From: Candidatus Helarchaeota archaeon
GTDB lineage: Archaea; Asgardarchaeota; Lokiarchaeia; Helarchaeales; JABXJV01
Direction: 5' to 3'
Assembly: GCA_013375355.1 (NCBI GenBank)
Contig: JABXJV010000006.1
Coordinates: 1-20,419 of the forward strand
Length of the DNA: 20,419 nt
A model generated the notes under the pieces. That model made no database searches and was not told where the DNA came from. It worked only from the letters and a program-made list of their open reading frames with translations. The position numbers were made by a program, and so were the translations under genes. This document shows positions 15,128-20,419 of the stretch, piece after piece; the stretch's first letter is position 1, and every line of letters begins with the position of its first letter.

Positions 15128-15583
15128 CTATTCTGATTTTTTTAATTCTTCCAAATATGGCTTGACTAATTCTTGATTTTTAGCTTTTTCTAAGATCCTT
15201 ATTGCTAAAAGCTTTTTAAACCTAAAATATTTTTCTAAGACTTCTTCCATAGGTTTATCTTTGCCAAATTTTTCTTTAAGGACGTTGTCGCGTTCTCCTG
15301 GACAACCCCCCCGTCGCATACAACAATAAGATAAAGATTTAAAACAAACACGATCATCATCTAGGTCAAATTCTTTACTGAATTCATCTTTAATTTTCAT
15401 ATATTCTATTTCGCTCATTCCTATTTTATCAAGAGCCTTATTTCGCATACAATGAGTTGAAAATGTAAGGGAATATGCTGGATGACAGCACCATGATAAA
15501 GCTCTGATATCTCCACCAAAACAAATAGGAACGGGAGCATTTTGCCACCCATTTAATTTACGAATTAATCTAGGGTCAAACAA
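15128..15583 (-). CDS. Methanogenesis-marker-9-like cysteine-rich protein
   Basis: A 151-residue protein with cysteine clusters and the signature APVPICFGGDIRALSWCCHP near residues 16-35, then THCMRNKAL, VCFKSLSYCCMRRGGCPG near 79-97, and a helical C terminus. The CFGGD...CC pattern resembles the methanogenesis marker 9 family, proteins of unknown function named for their occurrence in methanogens but also seen in other anaerobes. The eight or more cysteines suggest a metal or Fe-S site. The start is TTG at 15583, since no ATG lies before the upstream in-frame stop; ribosome binding site is weak. No other methanogenesis gene is in the window, so it is not evidence of methane metabolism. Confidence 0.62.
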   Translation of the reverse strand: MFDPRLIRKLNGWQNAPVPICFGGDIRALSWCCHPAYSLTFSTHCMRNKALDKIGMSEIEYMKIKDEFSKEFDLDDDRVCFKSLSYCCMRRGGCPGERDNVLKEKFGKDKPMEEVLEKYFRFKKLLAIRILEKAKNQELVKPYLEELKKSE

Positions 15584-15627
15584 TTTTCTTCTACAAAAGA
15601 AATTAAAATATTTTAATAAGTTTATTG

Positions 15628-16836
15628 CTAACTATTAGAAATTTCAGGTTTAGGAGGTTCTTCTTCTCTCCATGTGGTTTTTGGTCTAGTAAAAATTGAG
15701 AAAAAATACAACCATTGAATCAAATATAGCCAAAAATAATAAAAAAATACTGCACGAGCAGAAAGAGGATATCCTTTTAAGAGCATAGGCGACCTGCTGA
15801 ATTGAAATAACGTTGCATATTTAACAATAAGTGAAGTTACAATTACTAAAATTGCCGCATTAAAATCTTCGGGTGCAACTTCTATAAAGAAATTAAGGAT
15901 AATAGTAATATATGCAGAAGTTTCAAAAAATAAAGGTAATTCGTACATTCCAAAAGTTGCTACATGGAATTTATATTCCTTAGTTTGCCAATTCCCCCTA
16001 AACCACCTTAATCTTTGTCTGATTGGATCGGGATGAGGTGTCGTTTCTACTTTTGCATCAGGATGAAAAATAAATCTATTTTCATACCCTGCTCTAGACA
16101 TTTTTGCGCATAAAGCTACTTCGTGAATATGTATATGCTCTATTCCTTTATATCCCTCCACTTCATCATATGCTTTTCTTATAAATCCTAAAGATCCCGC
16201 CCAAGCAACTCCACCAACTTTGAGATAGCGTCGAAGATTGTCTATTCCTGCAGTATATTCAAATAAAAGCCCACTAAACTCCAAACGCTGAAGAGTTGCG
16301 CTTAAACCATTACCCATAATGACACCATGAGTGCCAGCAAATCCAATTTTTGGGTCTCCCAAAGGATACATTAAACTTCGTAACCATCCTTTATAGGGTG
16401 CACAATCTGCTTCCGTGTAAGCTATCATATCATGGCTAGCATTTTTCATTCCAATATTAATACAATGAACTAAATTATTGACATATGGCGGTGCTGGTGT
16501 TTCAGGTGTAATTAATTTAACACTAATCCCATTTTCCTCATTATTTGCAATAAAGTCTTTCACAATGTTTGGTGTATTATCAGTAGATTCATCTATAATT
16601 ATAACTTCTATATTCTCTTTAGGATAATCTTGAGCCGCAAGACTCTTTAAACAATTAATAATGTGATTTTCTTCATTCTTGGAATTAATTAATATTGATA
16701 CAGGTGGAGTTATTGCTTCTCCGTCTTCAAATTCGTTCCAGAAACTGCGATATCTCACACTATACCAGACCAATACATGGAGCATAACATAAAATAGCGT
16801 TAAAAGCAGTGTTATAATCCAGAAAACTGATATCAA
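15628..16836 (-). CDS. Membrane family 2 glycosyltransferase
   Basis: A 402-residue processive-type GT2 enzyme. An N-terminal helix (about 4-26) precedes the GT-A domain with PVSILINSKNEENHI near 47, the aspartate site IIDESTDNT, a DxD-like TEADC (about 141-145) and the acceptor-site motif QRLRW at 274-278. Three or so hydrophobic helices follow to the C terminus. The Q-x-x-R-W motif is typical of cellulose/chitin/hyaluronan synthase and similar enzymes that build and extrude polymers, but also of lipid glycosyltransferases. It would use a nucleotide sugar in the cytoplasm. The start is TTG at 16836, with AAGG about 14 bases upstream; a shorter start is possible. It ends 45 bases before the marker-9-like gene in the same direction. 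Confidence 0.88.
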   Translation of the reverse strand: MISVFWIITLLLTLFYVMLHVLVWYSVRYRSFWNEFEDGEAITPPVSILINSKNEENHIINCLKSLAAQDYPKENIEVIIIDESTDNTPNIVKDFIANNEENGISVKLITPETPAPPYVNNLVHCINIGMKNASHDMIAYTEADCAPYKGWLRSLMYPLGDPKIGFAGTHGVIMGNGLSATLQRLEFSGLLFEYTAGIDNLRRYLKVGGVAWAGSLGFIRKAYDEVEGYKGIEHIHIHEVALCAKMSRAGYENRFIFHPDAKVETTPHPDPIRQRLRWFRGNWQTKEYKFHVATFGMYELPLFFETSAYITIILNFFIEVAPEDFNAAILVIVTSLIVKYATLFQFSRSPMLLKGYPLSARAVFFYYFWLYLIQWLYFFSIFTRPKTTWREEEPPKPEISNS

Positions 16837-17024
16837 TCTGAAATTCGCCTTAATTTGAATTTGAAGAATTCTATTCTTTTTAAAAGGGTTTTTGTTAATC
16901 TTCCTTTTATTAGGTAATTGAATACAATTTCTTTTTAAAAATATATTTGATTTGTAAAAAGGAGTTTTATAAGTTTTTTTGTATATTTTGGGGTCTAAAA
17001 TAGGCTTATATTTTAATTTATGGT
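16837..17024 (-). promoter_or_regulatory. Intergenic region upstream of the glycosyltransferase
   Basis: 188 non-coding AT-rich bases between same-strand genes. Read on the minus strand, a T-rich CCTTTTTAC near 16958-16966 could end the alcohol dehydrogenase transcript. CAAATATATTTTTAAAAAG (about 16932-16950) is a TATA-like candidate for the glycosyltransferase, leaving a leader of roughly 70-90 bases. No small gene is seen. Confidence 0.3.
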
Positions 17025-18182
17025 TTAAAGGGCATTTATAAGAATTTCTGTTAAAAATTCTGGAGTTGCTTTCCTTGGATTTGCATTAAGACTTGAACCT
17101 TTAGTATCTTTGACTATATCGGGAATGTCACTCTTTTTTATGTTTAATTCAATTAACTTGGTAGGTAAATTTATTTCTTCAATTAAATTTTTTATAAAAT
17201 TAATTACTAAATCTGTTCGTTCTTGGATAGATTTATTTTTGATATCTAAATCAAGTTTTTCAGCTATAAGGGCAAATTTCTCCTTACAAATATCTTTATT
17301 GAACTCCATTATATGGGGAAGGAGAAGAGCACAAATAACTCCATGGGGAGCATTATGCTGAAAACCAATTGGATGTGCTAGACCGTGAATCGCGCCCAAG
17401 CCACCATTTGAAAATGCAAGTCCACTAATAAGACTTCCGTAAGCCATTTTTTCTCTTACATCTATATTTTGACCATCTGTTACTGCTTGCTTTAAATTTT
17501 TACCAAGTATCTCAATTGCATTTAGAGATAATAAATCACTTAAAGTATTGGCTTTAAGAGAAACAAAACACTCAATCGCCTGAACTAAAGCATCCATCCC
17601 TGAAGCAGCGGTTATTCTTGGGGGCATAGTTGCTGTAATATAGGGATCTAAAATTGCTATTTTTGCGATCATAGAAGGATCTCTAAATATACTATATTTC
17701 CTTCCTTCTTTCTTAACTCTAATAACTGAATTTTTGGTTACTTCACTACCTGTTCCTGAAGTTGAAGGTATTGCAATGAATGGAATCCCTGGTTTCGTAA
17801 ATTTTTTACCCATAAATTCCGAAACTGTTGAAATATTCTCTCTATATAATGCTGCAATTGGTTTTACTGCATCTAAGACCGATCCACCGCCTAAACCAAT
17901 TACACAACTTACGTTACAATCTCTTGCAAATTGGAAACATTCATCTAATATGTCTACAGTTGGTTCAGGATCAATTTTATCAAATAAGTAAGTATTTAAC
18001 TTCTCTTTCTTTAATAAATCTATAATTTTATCAGTAAAACCAGCTTTTTTCATAGCAGATTTTCCTGTTACTAATAAAGCGTCTCCAAAATCTCGGACTT
18101 CTGAACCTAAAGACTCCAATGAATTGCGACCAAATATAATAGTTGGAGAGCGAAAAGTAAAACCTATAATCTGATTTGACAA
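17025..18182 (-). CDS. Iron-type (group III) alcohol dehydrogenase
   Basis: A 385-residue NAD(P)-dependent dehydrogenase of the Fe-ADH family, interconverting alcohols with aldehydes or ketones. Nucleotide binding is shown by CVIGLGGGSVLDAVKP near residue 93-108, and PSTSGTGSEVTKNSV follows. The metal ligands by comparison with FucO are D197, Q201, H266 and H280: DALVQ holds glutamine where FucO has histidine, and HGLAHPIGFQHNAPHGV supplies the last two. The glutamine form occurs in some subgroups, so it may be active with a different metal. Start is TTG at 18182, backed by GAGGG about eight bases upstream. It follows the cupin gene by 29 bases, probably in one transcript. Substrate is unknown. 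Confidence 0.9.
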   Translation of the reverse strand: MSNQIIGFTFRSPTIIFGRNSLESLGSEVRDFGDALLVTGKSAMKKAGFTDKIIDLLKKEKLNTYLFDKIDPEPTVDILDECFQFARDCNVSCVIGLGGGSVLDAVKPIAALYRENISTVSEFMGKKFTKPGIPFIAIPSTSGTGSEVTKNSVIRVKKEGRKYSIFRDPSMIAKIAILDPYITATMPPRITAASGMDALVQAIECFVSLKANTLSDLLSLNAIEILGKNLKQAVTDGQNIDVREKMAYGSLISGLAFSNGGLGAIHGLAHPIGFQHNAPHGVICALLLPHIMEFNKDICKEKFALIAEKLDLDIKNKSIQERTDLVINFIKNLIEEINLPTKLIELNIKKSDIPDIVKDTKGSSLNANPRKATPEFLTEILINAL

Positions 18183-18211
18183 ATTTTTCCCTCAAAAAAA
18201 TAAATATTAGT

Positions 18212-18556
18212 TCAAAGTTTTACCTTATCTTTCGGAAGATATGGACATTTAACAAAGAGAATCTTACAATCCTTGTCGCTTTTATTGATAATATCATGAG
18301 AATGCTTTTTTTCTACCCTAATGGCGTCTCCTGGCTCGGTTCTGATTTCATCATCATCTATAATGAAAGTTGGTGTACCTTCCAGTATGAAAAATGTTTC
18401 TTCCGTTTCCTCGTGAAGATGTTTGCCCAATTGTTGCCCAGGTTTATATAATATCAGCCCCCAATCAATCTGCGGTCCGCGATAGACATATTTCGGACCA
18501 TGATCTCCGTTTCTCCACGGTATATCTTTCTCATTCTTTTTCTCATAACCTACCAT
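18212..18556 (-). CDS. Small single-domain cupin
   Basis: A 114-residue cupin beta-barrel. Motif 1 is GKHLHEETEETFFILEG (H-x-H, then E, then G) and motif 2 is PGDAIRVEKKHSHDI, which give the usual two or three histidines and one glutamate that bind a metal. Stand-alone cupins of this type are isomerases, dioxygenases or sugar- or ligand-binding sensors. Its position just upstream of the alcohol dehydrogenase suggests a linked metabolic step. ATG at 18556 has GGTGATAT seven or eight bases upstream, which pairs with the 16S rRNA 3' end. Confidence 0.85.
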   Translation of the reverse strand: MVGYEKKNEKDIPWRNGDHGPKYVYRGPQIDWGLILYKPGQQLGKHLHEETEETFFILEGTPTFIIDDDEIRTEPGDAIRVEKKHSHDIINKSDKDCKILFVKCPYLPKDKVKL

Positions 18557-18706
18557 ATAATATCACCAATCCGATTAATTTTTAATATCAAAATAAAAAA
18601 ATTTTTTGCCTTTCCATTTCTTTTCAAATTTTTCTTGTAATGATTTGTATTCAAAAAAAGAAAAGAATGGAGCTTATTGTTCGTTCCATTAATTGGATTT
18701 ATTTGA
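18557..18706. other. Intergenic gap upstream of the cupin
   Basis: 150 AT-rich bases between same-strand genes. TTTTTTTATTTTGATATTAAAAATTAA, read on the minus strand (about 18575-18607), could hold a TATA box for the cupin-dehydrogenase pair. An open stretch without a start codon crosses the gap on the minus strand but does not look like a gene. Confidence 0.25.
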
Positions 18707-19003
18707 TTACTTAGCCATGTTTTTTATAACTTTTTCTACTTCGTCCACCGATAAGAGGATGTGTGTAGTAAAAGTGACAAATGGAGCGTATTGGGTTGTA
18801 AAGTCACTAATTTCTATCGGTGTTCCTTCTAAGACTGTGTATCCTCGAAGTTCGCCCGCAAATGCTCCCCATTCCTTAATCTTACCTGACTTTACATCTT
18901 CCTTAACCATATTAAGCAACACAGCCCACCCCATGGCTATATCTTTGCGACCCATTGGTAATTTAGCTGTGTCTATTTCCCAAAAAAGTAAACTTTTTAC
19001 CAT
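18707..19003 (-). CDS. Small conserved-looking protein, possible dimeric alpha/beta barrel
   Basis: A 98-residue soluble protein with no named family that I am sure of. The pattern is strand (KSLLFWEID), helix (GWAVLLNMVKEDVKSG), IKEWGAFAGELRGYTVLEGTPIEI (a strand pair with glycines), helix, strand (APFVTFTTHIL), helix (SVDEVEKVIKNM). This order suits a ferredoxin-like dimeric alpha/beta barrel such as the muconolactone isomerase or DUF3303 groups. The GEL-GY-EG stretch looks like a conserved ligand site. The ATG at 19003 has a very strong ribosome binding site, GGAGGTGAT, six bases upstream, so expression may be high. Function is unknown. Confidence 0.65.
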   Translation of the reverse strand: MVKSLLFWEIDTAKLPMGRKDIAMGWAVLLNMVKEDVKSGKIKEWGAFAGELRGYTVLEGTPIEISDFTTQYAPFVTFTTHILLSVDEVEKVIKNMAK

Positions 19004-19044
19004 ATTTTATCACCTCCAATATTTTTAATTAATATTTAAAATAA
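19004..19044 (-). promoter_or_regulatory. Strong Shine-Dalgarno site and promoter of the 98-residue gene
   Basis: On the minus strand GGAGGTGATAAAAT directly precedes the ATG at 19003. GGAGGTGAT is a full complement of the 16S rRNA 3' end. Upstream, ATTTATTTTAAATATT (complement of about 19030-19045) is a TATA candidate. The region also fronts a tiny plus-strand frame at 19045. Confidence 0.5.
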
Positions 19045-19149
19045 ATGACCTATAAATTCATTACTATGATTAGAGAGGTCTCTAGGGAAATTATAACAAA
19101 TTGGAACACTAGTGATACGAAAGAAGTTGAAGAAATTGCTAATAATTAA
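19045..19149 (+). CDS. Possible 34-residue small protein
   Basis: An ATG-to-TAA frame starting MTYKFITMIREVSREII and ending KEVEEIANN. The amphipathic, charged make-up is protein-like, and it lies in a 183-base gap that is otherwise empty. No ribosome binding site is visible and upstream AT-rich DNA could only support a leaderless transcript. It could also be the remnant of a longer gene. I do not recognise it. Confidence 0.25.
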   Translation: MTYKFITMIREVSREIITNWNTSDTKEVEEIANN

Positions 19150-19186
19150 TATAAAAAAATAAAAATTGAAAGAAGTTTATGATTAT

Positions 19187-19513
19187 TTACCTATCTTCAG
19201 GTGCTTCTAGTCCTACTATTGGCATAGCTTCTGTTATATCCAAGTAAGTCTCAATTTCATAAGTAAACCCTTCGATATCAGTATACTCTTGCTCACTTTG
19301 AACTAATCGGATTAGGGCTTCTTTATATTTGCCCTTTTTCACATCACTAATTCCTATAACTTTTATGCCATCTTTAGTCGCTCTTGCAGCTACAAGGACT
19401 GTTTTAGCTAATGATCGATCTGGGGGAAATTTTTTTAGAACTTCAATATATTTTTTTCCAACATCCTTTGCCTTACCATGTGGATACAATACAGTTGTTA
19501 CTATTAATACCAT
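19187..19513 (-). CDS. Small protein of unknown function, likely alpha/beta
   Basis: A 108-residue soluble protein: strand (VLIVTTVLY), helix (KAKDVGKKYIEVLKKF), strand (KTVLVAARATKDG), strand (IKVIGISDV), helix (KYKEALIRLVQSEQEY), strand (GFTYEIETYLDI). This beta-alpha-beta-beta-alpha-beta order fits a ferredoxin-like fold, comparable to the 98-residue gene 183 bases downstream in the same direction, though the sequences are not obviously alike. The ATG at 19513 has GAGGGTGATAAAAA upstream, an almost full Shine-Dalgarno match. I recognise no family. Co-expression with its neighbour is likely from similar leaders. Confidence 0.62.
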   Translation of the reverse strand: MVLIVTTVLYPHGKAKDVGKKYIEVLKKFPPDRSLAKTVLVAARATKDGIKVIGISDVKKGKYKEALIRLVQSEQEYTDIEGFTYEIETYLDITEAMPIVGLEAPEDR

Positions 19514-19641
19514 TTTTTATCACCCTCTTTTAATCCAGTAAATTATTATTTTCAAATAACTACTATTTAAAATTTTTAGTAATTGAAGATTAATGAATTT
19601 TTAAACAAAGATTTAAATTTCCGAAAAAAATTTCGATTATT
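19514..19641. promoter_or_regulatory. Divergent promoter region before the nitroreductase fusion
   Basis: 128 AT-rich bases between divergent genes. Minus-strand ATTTTAAATAG (complement of about 19562-19573) could serve the 108-residue gene with a leader of about 25-30 bases. On the plus strand, GATTTAAATTT near 19610-19620 lies about 22-30 bases before the ATG at 19642, which suits a leaderless start, since no ribosome binding site precedes it. Confidence 0.35.
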
Positions 19642-20419
19642 ATGCCAATTTTAGGAATTAATGACGAGAAATGTATTAAATGTATGCAATGCATTCTTGA
19701 TTGCCCTTCACTTTTATTTGATGAAGATAAAACTGGAAAAATTGTATTTTCTGATCCTAAAGGACTTTGCATTTTATGCGGTCATTGCATTAGTGTCTGC
19801 CCAGAAGATGCTATACTACGAGAAAAAATGGAAGACGTCGACACTTTTCCAAACGTGGAATATCCAGAAAATCTTGTTTCTTACAAGAGTCTTTTTCAAT
19901 TATTTCGTTCCAAACGATCGATACGACAATATAAAAAAGAGAAAGTCCCCCAAGAGGTGCTCCAAAAAGTCTTTGAGGCCATGCGTTACGCACCAAGCGG
20001 TGCTAATAGGCGTGCGTGGAAATATTTCGTAATTTCCGATTCAAAAAAGATTAAAGCTTTGAGTGATGCTATCATTCAAGAATTTACTCGCAATCCTACA
20101 TTCCAGATGATGCTGGGAGAAAAATTCAGGCAGAAACAAGATCGAAATATTGATCCAATTTTCTACAATGCACCTCACATTATTATCCTTTATACTTTCG
20201 AAGAGAGTCAAGTTGATACAGGCATTGCTATGACTTACGGAATGCTTGCTGCGCAAACGCTTGGACTCGGAACTTGCTGGATCGGATTTGCAAAAATTGC
20301 ATTTGATTTAAGTAGACAAATAAAAAACCTCGCAGGAGTTAAGGGCCGAGTATCTGGCGTAATGACTATAGGATATCCCGATGTTAAATACCATAGATGC
20401 CCACCACGTGCTCCTGTAA
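19642..20419 (+). CDS. Ferredoxin-nitroreductase fusion (cut by the window end)
   Basis: A reading frame open from the ATG at 19642 to the last base, 259 codons seen, no stop reached. Residues 1-60 are a ferredoxin domain with CIKCMQCILDCP (C11, C14, C17, C21) and CILCGHCISVCP (C43, C46, C49, C53). A nitroreductase-type FMN domain follows from about residue 85: RSKRSIRQYKKEKV, APSGANRRAWKYF (FMN-binding region), and YGMLAAQTLGLGTCWIGF. The domain order is a known one in anaerobic archaea and bacteria, where the ferredoxin domain feeds electrons to the flavin. The substrate may be a quinone, nitro compound or enone. The missing end is small, perhaps 5-20 residues. Bases here look somewhat richer in G and C than in the neighbours. 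Confidence 0.9.
   Translation, partial: MPILGINDEKCIKCMQCILDCPSLLFDEDKTGKIVFSDPKGLCILCGHCISVCPEDAILREKMEDVDTFPNVEYPENLVSYKSLFQLFRSKRSIRQYKKEKVPQEVLQKVFEAMRYAPSGANRRAWKYFVISDSKKIKALSDAIIQEFTRNPTFQMMLGEKFRQKQDRNIDPIFYNAPHIIILYTFEESQVDTGIAMTYGMLAAQTLGLGTCWIGFAKIAFDLSRQIKNLAGVKGRVSGVMTIGYPDVKYHRCPPRAPV

Noticed and set aside
15128..15583. Taking the marker-9-like gene as a sign of methanogenesis
   Set aside because: No mcr, mtr or other methanogenesis gene is in the window and the family occurs in other anaerobes.
17734..17991. Plus-strand frame of 85 residues within the alcohol dehydrogenase gene
   Set aside because: Antisense shadow of a strongly supported dehydrogenase.
18557..18680. Minus-strand open stretch reading FFEYKSLQEKFEKKWKGKK in the gap before the cupin
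   Set aside because: It has no start codon after its upstream stop, so it is not a supportable gene.
1..20419. tRNA, rRNA, CRISPR or mobile elements
   Set aside because: Gaps between genes are short and AT-rich; I saw no cloverleaf-like sequence, repeat-spacer pattern, transposase or inverted-repeat ends.

Overview
The window looks like a piece of an AT-rich archaeal chromosome. Archaeal signs are GTG and TTG starts beside ATG, archaeal-type TATA boxes about 25-35 bases before several genes, a mix of nearly leaderless genes and genes with strong Shine-Dalgarno sites, and families common in anaerobic archaea (GlcD/GlcF-like redox proteins, a FixC/FixX pair, zinc ribbons, a methanogenesis-marker-9-like protein). 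Overall flavour, including a PAS protein with an unfamiliar C-terminal domain, suggests an Asgard-type (Lokiarchaeia-like) genome. That placement is an inference; no rRNA or other phylogenetic marker is present. I see no tRNA, rRNA, CRISPR array, insertion sequence or phage gene.

Layout. 1-4953: a tightly overlapping plus-strand operon of two GlcD-type FAD-linked oxidase subunits, a polyprenyl diphosphate synthase and a GlcF/HdrD-type iron-sulfur protein. 5050-5291: a small acidic protein broken by a one-base frameshift in an A run. 5344-5682 (minus): a small multi-zinc-ribbon protein. 5788-8347 (plus): a phytoene-desaturase-like flavoprotein and a PAS-domain protein. 8510-10828 (minus): an isoprenylcysteine-methyltransferase-like membrane protein, a FixX-like ferredoxin and a FixC-like flavoprotein whose frame is broken once. 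10925-11809 (minus): a ZIP metal transporter. 11939-13723 (plus): an alpha/beta hydrolase fused to a multi-pass membrane domain. 13731-14740 (minus): a DUF2085-like membrane protein and a membrane-anchored zinc-ribbon protein. 14902-15583: a DUF6485-like cysteine-rich protein facing a methanogenesis-marker-9-like protein. 15628-18556 (minus): a family 2 glycosyltransferase, an iron-type alcohol dehydrogenase and a cupin. 18707-19513 (minus): two small conserved-looking proteins with very strong ribosome binding sites. 19642-end (plus): a ferredoxin-nitroreductase fusion cut by the window edge.

How the genes fit together. The main theme is redox chemistry: flavin oxidases coupled to Fe-S proteins (GlcDF-like, FixCX-like, ferredoxin-nitroreductase), plus enzymes of isoprenoid type (prenyl synthase, CrtI-like desaturase/saturase, ICMT-like methyltransferase). 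The most unusual arrangement is the prenyl synthase locked by 1- and 4-base overlaps between the flavin and iron-sulfur subunits of a GlcDEF-like complex, which suggests a flavin-dependent redox step on a prenyl-derived substrate. The substrate cannot be read from sequence. Two genes need exactly one extra base to read through; either the assembly has small errors or both are truly disrupted.
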